Source: Laburnicola sp. R22_1 (taxonomy: Eukaryota; Ascomycota; Dothideomycetes; Pleosporales; Didymosphaeriaceae). Taken from it: a stretch of 64,000 nucleotides of DNA. This document shows, piece after piece, positions 54,467-64,000 of the stretch. The notes beneath the pieces are model-generated. The model did no database searches, was not told where the DNA came from, and saw nothing but the letters and a program-made list of their open reading frames with translations. The position numbers and the translations under genes were made by a program. Positions within the stretch are counted from its first letter, which is position 1. The number at the start of each line of letters is the position of its first letter. The stretch spans positions 806,001-870,000 of the forward strand of contig JACONQ010000004.1 of NCBI GenBank assembly GCA_014281115.1, read 5' to 3'.

Positions 54467-57400
54467 CTAGGCCTTTCTGGGGTTATCTCTACCCCTCCTT
54501 GTTTTGGAGGGCGACCCCGGCCTCTGCATGGCCTGTGGGCCTCGTTTAGGGCCTGTCTTTACCTCTAACGGGTTTGCGTCCTCCGTGAAGCCTGTGCGCT
54601 TGGAGAAAGCCTTCATCGCCGTCTTGGAAATGTCTTCTGCTGGCAACCATTGGTTTTCTTCGTCACCGTACCCTTTCCACTTCACTTCGTACAGCCACCT
54701 GCCGTTCTCTCTTGTCCTACCCTTGATCCGTTCAACTGGGTATATGTCTGGACCTGTTTGTGGTACCACGACCTTGGGGGACTTTGCTCCCGCTGCATGA
54801 GTCCCTCTGGGGCCGATCGCTCCAGTAGGCACACGTGGAACACTGGGTGGATCTGGAAGTCCTTGGGCAGGCTTAGTTCGTACGCCTGATCCCCTACTCG
54901 GCGTAGAACTTTGTAGGGACCCCAGTACTTGTAGTCCAGCTTCTTTTTCGGCCTTGACGAGGCCAGGTTCCGTGCATTAAGGTAGACCATGTCTCGCACA
55001 GCAAACTCTACCGGTTTGTGCTTGGAGTTGTATGCCTTCGCCTGGTAAGCCTGGGCTTTTGTTATAGTTTCTCGCATGACAGCCCTTATCTGGGCCATTC
55101 TAGTCACGTCAGCGATAGCCTGAGGTGCGTTACCCCTCAATTGGAGTTCTTCAGCCACGCCAGTGGTTGGCAGGTCGTATCCGTACACGGCCTGGAAAGG
55201 CGACTTCCCCGTAGAGCTGTGTACGCTGTTGTTGTACGAGTACTCTGCCTCTGATAGCAACGAGGCCCAATTGTCCTGCTCGTAATTGCAGAAGACTCGT
55301 AGGTACTGCTCTAGCGTCTAGTTCTGCCTCTCAGTCTGCCCATCCGTCTGCGGGTGAAAGGCGGTCGAAAGCAGCCGTTTTGACCCTAAGCACTGCGCAA
55401 AGGTGCTCTAGTATCCTGATGTGAATAGGCTACCCCTGTCCATCACTATCGACCTTAGGGGACTATGGAGCCGTATGACCTCCCGCTAAAAGATCTTAGC
55501 CAGCTCTGCTGCGGTCATGTCCTTGCGAACAGCCATATAGTGGGCTATCTTACTAAAGCGATCTACGATCACTAGTATACTATCATACTTGTGGTTACGC
55601 ACCCTGCTCTTAGGGAGGTCTGTGATCATGTCTATTGTTATATCTTGCCAGGGACCTGTCGGGATCGGTAAGCTGTTGAGTTGGCCATACCGTGCGTGTC
55701 TGGTGGGTTTAACCCTTGCACAGGCCTTGCAAGTCAGGACGTAATCCTTAACGAACTAATAGGCCCCGGGCCACCAGAACTCCCTCTGGACGATATCGAG
55801 TGTCCTTGCGAAACCAAAATGACCTGCTAGCGGATCATCATGACAGCGTCTCAAGGTCTCGATCCTGACGCCGGCCGGCACGTACAGGCGACCGTTGAAC
55901 TGGAGTAGATGACCCTTAATTGGGCTCCACCGCTCTATCCACGGTGGGCGATCCTCTGTGGGGTGCGAGAGACTCGCCCTCACCCTAACCGCTGTTGGGT
56001 CGCTTGTTATCTCTTTGGAGATGGCTTGAAGCAAAGGGTTCTTGAATTCCCCTTGTTGCGCATCCTCTAGGGTAGGTCTTTCCCTAGGTCGCGCAATCCG
56101 CGCGGTGGCTGCCAGCCTAGGCTCTTCCAACCTCTCCTGGGGTGTTTTAGCTCCCCTAAGCTTTAGCTTACTTCGAAGCTCTCTAAGCAGCCTTCCTTAG
56201 GAACTATCCGTCCTATTAGGCCTTTCCGCTCCTTTTGACTTGTAGTTGGGCCTCCTTGAGGGTCCGTCCGCTGGGTTTGTCTTCCCTGGGCGGTGTCTGA
56301 TCCCAAAATTGAATGAGGCGAGCCATTCAGCCCATCGGGCCTGGCGTTGGGTCAGGACTTTAGTTGTCATGAACCCCTGTAGGTTGGCATGATCTGTTAG
56401 GAGCTCTACCTGCTCTACAGTGCCTCTAGTGTTTAAAGGCTTCTACTATTGCAAGCAGCTCTCCGTCGTGCGTGTCGTAATTACGCTCAGCCTGGCTTAT
56501 CTTGCGCGAGTAGAAGGCAACTGGGTGCTATTGTTCCTTTCCTTGGGGCCCTGGGTGTGGTTGACTTAAGATGCCAGATATCGCGTATCTAGAGGCGTCG
56601 GTCTCCACCCTTAAGGGCAATTCAGGGTTGAAATGGGCTAGTAAGGGCCTACTGGCAAAGCTTTGCTTTAGTTGCTTAAACGCAGCCTAAGCCTCGCTTG
56701 ATAGGGTAATAGGTACTGATTCCTCCTTACGTTGTCGGTGACCACCACGGGCTGACCCTTCTGGTCGCTGGGTGAGTACGTGCAGGGGGCTTGCGACCCT
56801 TGAAAACCCTTTAATAAATCTTCAGTAGTAATTGGCAAAGCCTAGGAAAATTCTTACATCCCGTACCAACTTAGGCTCTGGCCACTCCTGTATGCTCTTG
56901 ACTCTGTCCCCTTCCATATGCACGCCCTCCGGGCTTACTACAAACCCTAGGTAGCCTACCTCTTAGGTGTGGAACTCACACTTGGAGAGTTTGGCGTACA
57001 GCTTGTGCTGGATAAGCCGATCTAGCACTGTCTTCACGTGTTCAACGTGTTCCTCCTCACTCTGGGAATATATAAGGATGTTGTCCAAGTATATAATGCA
57101 ATAGACGTCGAGTAAGTCCGACAGCGCACTATTAATATAGCTCTGAAAGACCGCGGGGGTGTTAGTTAACCTAAAGGGCATTACTGTGTATTCGTAGTGG
57201 CCATATCTAGTCCGGAATGCTGTCTTCCATTTGTCGCCTGCCTTGATTCGTATACAGTGATAGGCGTCCCTTAGGTCCAATTTAGTGTATATGACAGCGG
57301 ATCCCAACTGGTCCAGTGACTCTTGGATTAGTGGGAGTGGGTAACGGTTTTTCACGGTCACCGCGTTTAGTTCACGGTAATCTACGCATAATCGCAATCC

Positions 57401-58250
57401 CCCGTCCTTCTTCTTTGCGAAAAGGATCAGTGCTCCTACTTCTAATTTTGAGTGGCGTATCCAGCCTCTTTTGAGGTTCCTCTTGATGTACTCCTTTAAG
57501 ACCTGTGCCTCCGGCGCTAATAGGCTATAGAGCGGTCTAAAGGGTACCTTCTTGTCTGCCTTAATGTTAATAGACATCTTGTGAGGCCTGTGGTCCGCTA
57601 GTAGGGCGGCGTCCGCTTCTGAGAAGGCTTCTTCGAACCTCCCTTGGTAACCCTTGGGTAGAACGGTCTTGTTCGGACCGGATTGGCCTAGGCTGACTGC
57701 ATACATGACAAAACAGTCATTGTCAGCGTCCTTAGTGGTATTCGCGAATTGTTGTGGCCCCTCTATGGCAACCTTCTGGAATTTGCGCTTGCCGTTGTTA
57801 AATCGCAATGTACGAGCGGTGAAGTTGGGTAGTGGGTTCTATTTGGTCAACCAGGGCATCCCCAGCACTATGTCGAACCCTTCGATGTCCCCTACGACGA
57901 ATTCGTCCGACCCAGCCCAGGTTTGCCCACGGCTGTCCGTTATCGCGTAGGCTAGCTTGGTCTGGCCTTAAACCTTTAATTTAACTCTGTTTAGGGCCTT
58001 GTAAGTCTGGTTTGTATTCGCTTTTAGTTAGACTGCGACCCTCTCTACCATCCTGGTACTGACGAAGTTGGCCTCCGCGCCGCAGTCTACTAGGGCCCTC
58101 ACTTTAAAGGAGCCCGCTGCTGTTTGGATAACCCCTTCTAGGGCGATCAGGGACCCTCCAGCCTTGCGGGGGCCTCTTGCCTCTAAGGTGGCTGCGGCGA
58201 GCAATCTTTGTCCCTCCGTGTATATGACAGAGCCTGTTGGTCTGAGGGAT
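54467..58250 (-). pseudogene. Chromovirus pol polyprotein, RIP-inactivated
   Basis: Reading on the minus strand: protease VRALVDCGAEANFVS; reverse transcriptase (open from 57808 to 56963) with DLRDAYHCIRIK; and the catalytic box YLDNILIYS, where the second Asp has become Asn. RNase H has VETDASRYAISG. Integrase has HDDPLAGHFG with CKAC, then DITIDMITDLPKS, MDRGSLFTSG and TDGQTERQN. The integrase C terminus is open from 55260 to 54682. A one-base shift near 54820 separates it from the chromodomain (YPVERIKGRTRENGRW, WKGYGDEENQWLPAEDI), which would direct integration to marked chromatin. Many Gln or Trp stops lie between. Confidence 0.88.
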
Positions 58251-58279
58251 GGATGACCTAGGGCTTGTTTTTTCCCGCC

Positions 58280-59637
58280 TCTGTCTTTTGCTTTGGGTAG
58301 TTGTCTTTGTAGTGCCCTTGCTTGTGACAGTAGAAATAGTTGTTCTTTTCCTAGTCTAGCAGTAATTGTGCCTTGCGACGCTCATCCTGTTCCTTACGTT
58401 GCGGGTTATGGCGCCTCTGGCCTAGTCTAGTGTTGTTTGACCTAGATTGTTTCTGGCTGGTTGTGCCTCGCCCGTTGTCCTCTTGGGCCTCCTTATCGTC
58501 ATCCTTTTGCTTTCGCTTGCCTAGCTTCGGCCCTTGGATAACCCGCTAGTGTTGGTTGGCCGTCTCCTCTAGTTAGATGAGGCTGGTCTACCACTGTGGT
58601 TGCTATTAGAGCCTCTCCACTACTTAACTATCTAGAGCGGAGAAGAAATCGCTAATATGCTGATTGTCATGATCATTTAAGGCATAATTAGGGTTAGTCT
58701 CTTCCCACTAATCCTTGAGATAGTTTAGGAGTTTAGTTGGGGTCTAATGACCCTGCTTTGCGTTCTTAATACACTAACAAGCCTCTTGTTCTCTTTCCCA
58801 GCTCAATTCTAGGGTGTCCACCATAGTCTGCTTCATTAGCTTCCACGTTACCTTACGCTCGCGTTTGCGCTTAGGGATCTCCTAGACTACTCTGTCCTAG
58901 AAGTTGCGTTGCGTGTCCCTAAGATAGCGGTGTGCGAACCTTGTCTGGGCTAGATTAGTGCTGAGGGCTGGTGCGTATTGAATGTAATCTTCGCAGCCTC
59001 TTGCCTAGGCGTTTAGTTTCTTCTGGCCTCTTCCTTTGAATTGGGGAGGCTCTGGCGGTTTTGGTAGTTGTAGGTCTAAGCTGGCTGTTGTCGTTTGGGG
59101 TGGGACGATAGGCGCGATGCTAGTCCTTAGGGGCTTCCTCCTGTCCTTTTTGCTTGGTTGCTTGCTCTTTTATCCGCCCTTCTTACGCGGAGGGGAGTCC
59201 TCTTTAGGGCTGCTAGGCTCCTCTGACGAGTTGCTGCTATTATTAGGGTCGCTTGTATCCTCTTTAATAGTTTCGGGTGTTAGTTGCCTGCCTTTGCCCT
59301 TGTCCTTCTTCGTCGCGGCTTTGGTGTTGGTCGCAAGGGTTAAGGTTCTTTGTTCGTTATTGTCGGGTCCTATTTCGACCTACAGGATCTTGAGTTGGTC
59401 CTGTAAGGCTTTAATAGCCTTGCGCTTCTTCGCGATCTCAATTTCTTGCTTGAGTTCCTCTTCCTGACGTTGTATCTGAGCTTCTTTAGCGCTTAAGGCT
59501 GTTTGTCCTTTGTCCGTGCCAGTTTGGCCTGGTCCAGGGTCCTCGATGCTGGCGTGAGGTTGCCCCTCGCTGGTTACTGTTGCTCCGCTTGGGCTGGCTA
59601 CAGAGGCCAGGCGTTGGCTTCGACGGATGTCGCTTAT
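58280..59637 (-). pseudogene. Chromovirus gag
   Basis: The likely start is 59637-59635, where ATG has become ATA, followed by SDIRRSQRLASVAS. A Glu/Lys-rich coiled region follows (KEAQIQRQEEELKQEIEIAKK), then a Ser/Lys linker and the capsid region with several RIP-type stops. Near 58300-58340 the zinc knuckle reads YFYCHKQGHYKDNY. The first and last Cys of a CCHC box appear to be Tyr, which fits G-to-A change. Gag cannot be made from this copy. Confidence 0.75.
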
Positions 59638-59662
59638 GTTGGAATGATAAGATATAAGGTGG

Positions 59663-59672
59663 TAAGGGATCG
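59663..59672 (-). other. Candidate self-priming site of the chromovirus
   Basis: Three bases inside the 5' LTR, the minus strand reads CGATCCCTTA. Its exact complement TAAGGGATCG occurs inside both LTRs on the minus strand (59723-59732 in the 5' LTR). No TGG-type tRNA site is present. In Tf1/sushi elements the first bases of the RNA pair with such a site and prime synthesis. The match is 10 bases. Confidence 0.5.
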
Positions 59673-59675
59673 TAT

Positions 59676-59855
59676 TATAAGATCGTGGGTATAATGCTTA
59701 ATCTATTAATTCACTATTAAGGCGATCCCTTAAAAAAGGAAAGTAGGTCTAAAGGCTACAAGGCCTAAGAAGAAACCTCTGCCCTAGCCAAGGCTAATCT
59801 AGGCCAGTCTAGGGAAACTAGGGGGTTACGCTGCCACAGGGGACGCGTTGTGACA
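59676..59855 (-). repeat. 5' LTR of the chromovirus (180 bp)
   Basis: It begins TATAAGATCG on the plus strand (TG decayed to TA) and ends GTTGTGACA, followed by the ATAGG duplication. It carries the RIP changes relative to the left copy. Confidence 0.92.
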
Positions 59856-59860
59856 ATAGG

Positions 59861-60135
59861 ACGCTTAACTATAGTTTAGTTATTGCGTTCGCAATCTAGT
59901 AATAGCGTAACTATAGTTTACTCTACACATAGTATATAAAGTTTGCCTCTTATAATATTAGTAACGCCTAGTATACTAAATCTTTATCTTTATTATATAA
60001 CTACTACTACTATTTTTAAATCTAGCTCTTTATTTATTATATTTAGTAACGCAATAATATTCTAGTAGTTTAATTACACTACTTCTTCTATATAAGGTAG
60101 TATAGCTATAGTAGAGTTCTAAAAGTATATAAAGG
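59861..60135. other. AT-rich spacer
   Basis: Decayed TA-dense sequence that was the target for the chromovirus. AACTATAGTTTA occurs twice near its left end. No gene was seen. Confidence 0.5.
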
Positions 60136-60321
60136 TGTTAGATATGCAGCTATTAGATAGAACAAGCGCGTTGAGGTTGGATCTGTACAATAAAGCAGGG
60201 ACCACCTAGCTTGGCACACTAGCGAAGTAGTCAGAACTAGCTAAACACAGTGGACACAAACACAATATAATTATTATTATTTATTAAGGCGCATTATCGC
60301 ATTCAACCATTAAATCTAACA
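60136..60321 (+). repeat. 5' LTR of Copia 3 (186 bp)
   Basis: It begins TGTTAGAT and ends ATCTAACA, an inverted pair. A primer site follows at 60322: ATTAAGAGTCTCACTA, which shares 13 bases with the Copia E site. The right LTR is not in the window, so the left boundary rests on the TG...CA form and the primer site. Confidence 0.7.
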
Positions 60322-60354
60322 ATTAAGAGTCTCACTACCTTAATTAATACCAAA

Positions 60355-61980
60355 ATGGCTGCACTACCCTAGCGTGACCCGACAGTGACCCTTCGAGACC
60401 ACACTAACTACAGGGCATAGATAATGCAGCTCTAGTCTAGATGCGTTGTATATTGCATCTGGCCAAAAGTCGATCCTATATTGAATATCCTAATAAAACC
60501 TAAACCTATAGCCCCAAGGGCGCCGCTAATTAATAGGTATACTCCAGCAGCGAACGTTAGCATCCTAATAAGGCAGTCCAAACTATTAGCAGCAGGACTT
60601 AAGGCGTTTAAAGAAGATCTTAAGTATTACAAGATTCTTGCCAAGCAGTATAAGAACAATTAACATAATTTTAAAAAGGAGCAAACAAGCCTCTAGCAAA
60701 TTATTGTTTATATTCAGGCTACTGTTAGCCCACATCTTTAGCGCACTTGCTGCCTCCCAGATTAACCACTAAGACAGTGGATTACGAACCTCAAAGCCAT
60801 GGTTGGCGTTAACGAACAATTTAAGAGAGAACGAGCCCGCGACTAATACCTTACATCCCTTAGACCGATAAGAAACGCGTTAAATTAGGACACATAGCTT
60901 ACTGAATATAATTAAGCAGCTATAGAAGTGGAGACAAGTAATGTCCCTAAGATAACACAGATTAATGTAATTACAAAGGACTTTCTAACTGCCGTAAATA
61001 AAGTTGCGCCCAATTGGTCTACAACCTTTTAGGATAGCGGACGGTTCACACCTGGCATGAATTAGAAAGAAATAATAAAGCGCTTCCAAGAGCATATAAT
61101 ATTGAATTATCCAACCTCTTAAATAGGAAAGCACAAGGCCGCATTTGTGGCAGATAACTTGTTATACCTCGCTAAAAGTAGGAAAACCACCTAGGGCATT
61201 GATGCTGAAGCAGCACTATCTAGAAAATGGGGCAGACCCCAATATTAATATAATAACTAAAAAGATAATAAGAACTTATCCTTAGTCTAAAAACCTGTAA
61301 AAACAGGAGGCGCTAAATGTCCTATATGTAGACATCGCCATAGACTCTAGGATTGCTTCTATATTAATGCAGACAAAGCTCCTAAGTAGTAGAAACTAAA
61401 TAAGAAGATCGAAGAACTCGTTGCATTAAAGCGCGAGCACAATCCCAAATTTTAAGAACTATTAAGAGGACAAAGCAGACTAAGATCAAAAACACCAAAC
61501 ATTAAACAATCGCACACGCCCACACCTAAGATCCTCGAGTCCCCTAAGGACTGACTAGAGGGATAGAGAATATTAAACGTTAACGCTGCGTTTACATTAG
61601 CGCTAATAGAAATAGAAGTGTCTAATTACCTGCTAAAGCGCTTGTTTATTCTTAATTTAGGATTAACTTGCCACATTATAAATAACCCTGACCGTATCTA
61701 CAACTTCTATCTACCTACGTTTAGAGATTATATATAGGCTGGCAATACAAAGATATAGATAAAAGGCTATAGCTCTATTAACTTAACACTAAGAGGCTAA
61801 TATAGAACAACTACGTTAGTTCTATATAATATGGCTATCTGTCTAGACCTTCTATGCAACCTAGTCTCCTTTTAACTACTGAGGCATAGAGGAATCTAGT
61901 GGGATACGCAAACGGACCCAACTACGCTAAAAGGACCAGATAACAAGATTATTAGAAAACTATCTAAGATATATGGTTAA
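60355..61980 (+). pseudogene. Copia 3 gag and protease remains
   Basis: It starts at the ATG at 60355 (MAALP). The frame has more than twenty stops. Alignable to Copia E gag: RDPTVTL, WPKVDPI, PIAPRAPLI, and LLYLAKSRK near 61150. A zinc box CPICRHRHR precedes the protease region with FILNLGLTCHIINN (Asp to Asn at the active site). The end is set by the next insertion. Confidence 0.75.
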
Positions 61981-61993
61981 TAGGTACTTAAGT

Positions 61994-62156
61994 TGTAATG
62001 GTATTCGGACTGTTTATTGTTGCCTATGCTAGCTTATTGCTGCCTACACTCATTTACTGCTGCCTATCCTACCTAGCAGTATATATCTTAGCTACTATAT
62101 ACATATAATCAAATTAGTGTTTTCCTAACTTTCGCTTTGTAGCAACAACCACTACA
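61994..62156 (+). repeat. 5' LTR of Copia 4 (163 bp) with internal repeats
   Basis: It begins TGTAATGGTATTC and ends CAACCACTACA, followed by GTTATGAGCCCA (primer site). Inside it, three ~21-bp units of the form TTATTGYTGCCTAY lie in tandem at about 62020-62085. The boundary is provisional because the partner LTR is outside. Confidence 0.65.
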
Positions 62157-62175
62157 GTTATGAGCCCAGATTGTG

Positions 62176-64000
62176 ATGGGATCTTACTCACCTGAATTAC
62201 CTGCCTACTTACACATAGAGTAGAGAAACCCAGCGAGCACAATAACTACTAAGGACCCAGCTGTCACTCGAGTAACAGTTGTACTTAGTCGATTAGAGGA
62301 TTGGCATAAGTGGCTGTTTATCCGCAAGGATACAGCACAAAAGAATCAACTCTGGAAATACGTTAACCCAGACGTTGCAGCAGACTAGCTACCCTAGCTA
62401 GAGGAGCCAATTGAACCTCAGCTTAGCGACTATGACTAACGAGCTATGACGTACGCTGGCCTAAACACTGAGCAGCGAGCTGATTACTGTTGGGCATATA
62501 AGAGATGGGAGAAGAAGGATCTAGAGTATAAGCGTCAGCTAAAGGCGCTGGCAGACTTTAACTTTGAGATTAGTAAGACGATAGCAGCGCATCACATTTA
62601 CCTAATTGAGGACAAGGATACGCCGCACTAACGCCTTATAACCCTTAAGAAACATCTCGCACTGTTAGATGCGACGCAACGCCGCGATCTAATAGCGGTA
62701 TATAAGGATCTTCAGACGCCGCCAAAGGGTAGGAAGGTTGAAGAATGGCTTTAAAGGTGGATCGAGGTCACTAACTAGTGCAAGGCCATTAGGCTGGTAG
62801 AGACTGAAGACACCTGAGCGCAGGAAGACTTCCTAGTCGCCTGTAAGACAATTGACCCTGAATACAGAACAGCAGGTCTACAAGACCTAATTTAGAAGGA
62901 GAGGCTTAGTAAGACAGTCCCCTTAGTGGAGAACTATGTTGCTAAGTTCTTAGCATACCTAAAGCGTACACGCCTAATTAGTATAGGCTTTAGCGCACAC
63001 GCGGCAGAGCTAGAGATAGCAAAGCCAACAACACTGCAAGATAATAAACCTATATAGAGCGGTGTATGCCTCTGTGGCAAAAGACACTCATGGTCGAGAT
63101 GCTAGGTGATGAACCCAGATGCGCCTTACAGACCCTAAGGATTCGACAATAAGGAGGGTAGTAAGAAAGTGGCAGCGGCCTTTGCTAAGGATCCGAGCTT
63201 GAAAGCGAGGGTGGAGAAAGCTATATAGGACTGGAAGGCAACTTAGTTGAACTCTAAGCCTGCAGTCACTATTGACGATGGTAAGCCTCCTTCCAATCCA
63301 TTAACCTACACCGCACAATATATGGTATCTGATGCTGTTACGGTTGACGAGCGCGACGAGCGCGACGAGGATCTAATGCTTGACGACGGTGTTAAACCTA
63401 CTAAGGAGTTGGTGGCTCTATTGACGCTTAACAATGTTAGCAGCTATAACTTATTGAGCAACTAATTCATACTTAATCCTGGTTCGAACACTCATATTGT
63501 TAACACTAAGTCCTGGCCTGGATAGACGAGAGAGTATAAGGCCAGTGCTAACGATTTTGTAGGAGTAGGAATAGGCTGTATTAAGATAACTGTATGGGGC
63601 AGCATAAAGCTGACTGTGAAAACACTGAGAGGACTATTACCTATTGTCCTAACACACGTTGCCTTAGTCGAAGGCTTCTTGACGAGCCTTATGGGCTTAG
63701 CACGCTATTGCTTAAGTCAGATCTACTTTAACTTAGGACAAGATTTGCTGTATAAAGTTAGCAAGAAAACTGTTATTGCTTAACTAGAGTATGACAATGG
63801 TTACTGGCTAGTTGACGCTGATGCCAGCCGCCGCCCAGACATACGCCTATTATCATCCTTTAGCACTACCTACTAACTTTTAAAGGACCCTCGACGCGAT
63901 CTTATAGTCGACTACAGGATAGCTCACAGCACCTGGGGCCATTTAGGCAAGAAGGCAATTAAGAAGCTGGCTGACTATGTGGAAGGCTTGCAAGTAGAAG
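62176..64000 (+). pseudogene. Copia 4 gag-pol, 5' part, many stops
   Basis: A single frame from the ATG at 62176 stays in register to the window edge, with about twenty TAG, TAA and TGA codons. Gag: VTRVTVVLSRLEDWHKW, similar to Copia 2 VTRTTVILEKPADWEEW, then HHIYLIEDKDT. Zinc box: CLCGKRHSWSRC. Protease region: FILNPGSNTHIVN (Asp to Asn). Integrase zinc region begins with HSTWGHLGKKAIKKLADYVE at the edge. The order matches Copia 2 throughout. Confidence 0.8.

Larger units (their letters stand above)
47055..59855 (-). mobile_element. Chromodomain gypsy retrotransposon carrying an antisense gene
   Basis: Two 180-bp LTRs (47055-47234, 59676-59855) are flanked by ATAGG at 47050-47054 and 59856-59860. 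On the minus strand the order is gag, protease, reverse transcriptase, RNase H, integrase, chromodomain, so it is a chromovirus (Tf1/sushi-like branch of Ty3/gypsy). Between the chromodomain and the 3' LTR lies an additional gene on the plus strand. A Copia element (47569-52924) has inserted in that region. Without it the element is about 7.4 kb. A polypurine tract (AAAGAAAGGGAG, minus strand) abuts the left LTR. Confidence 0.93.
60136..61993 (+). mobile_element. Copia element 3, 5' half only
   Basis: The left LTR, primer site, gag and protease region are present, then the element is cut by the LTR of the next Copia at 61994. Its remainder, if it exists, lies beyond the window. Gag and protease are homologous to those of Copia E and the primer site is the same type, so the two belong to one lineage. 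Confidence 0.8.
61994..64000 (+). mobile_element. Copia element 4, 5' part, runs out of the window
   Basis: It has a left LTR, an initiator-Met-type primer site, gag, protease and the start of integrase. It is inserted in Copia 3. Gag and the primer site match Copia 2, so it is the plus-strand relative of that lineage. Confidence 0.8.

Noticed and set aside
59861..59935. AACTATAGTTTA repeats as transposon ends
   Set aside because: The copies are in direct orientation and palindromic by themselves, with no matching target duplication.

Overview
The window reads as a repeat-rich compartment of a filamentous ascomycete (Pezizomycotina). The grounds are one intact HET-domain gene, one gene and one transposon-borne gene with 49-77 bp introns, fungal Fot1/pogo, hAT, Copia and chromovirus transposons, and heavy decay of the RIP type. 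In that decay CpA has become TpA on either strand, Gln codons have become TAA or TAG, catalytic Asp has become Asn, and long stretches are reduced to AT-rich TA/TAG-dense sequence. The species cannot be named from this. No tRNA, rRNA or CRISPR array was seen.

Layout. 1-8440 is an AT-rich desert holding a solo LTR (934-1220), a complete decayed 2.5-kb LTR element of the same family (5598-8063) and several dispersed repeats. 8442-10655 is a decayed Fot1/pogo element (P1). 10658-15008 is desert. 15009-17297 is a foldback element made of TTAGGG-like sequence, with a second pogo element (P2) inside it that keeps a 422-codon open frame. 18.4-22.3 kb is the only ordinary gene island: a spliced phosphoglycerate-mutase-family gene and a divergent HET-domain gene. 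22.3-24.3 kb is desert again.

24276-45507 is a stack of nested transposons. Pogo A carries a foldback MITE (B), pogo C, pogo D and pogo H. D carries a Copia element (E) and pogo F, F carries a hAT element (G), and H carries pogo I. Junctions were assigned from inverted repeats, target duplications and protein reading frames that resume on the far side of an insert. A's own right end was not found.

47055-59855 is a chromodomain gypsy element (minus strand) with 180-bp LTRs and the target duplication ATAGG. It carries an extra gene on the opposite strand: four coding exons, three introns, 278 codons, with one RIP stop and one RIP-hit splice donor. A Copia element with apparently identical LTRs (47569-52924) has inserted upstream of it. 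60136-61993 and 61994-64000 are two further plus-strand Copia elements, the first cut by the second and the second running out of the window.

The most notable signals are three. First, the antisense intron-bearing gene inside the chromovirus. Second, an invariant 17-bp pitch between paired direct repeats in the terminal repeats of all eight pogo elements, although their sequences differ. Third, two half-tRNA primer types (initiator Met and a Lys-CUU-like tRNA) in the Copia elements, both ending at the equivalent of tRNA nucleotide 39.
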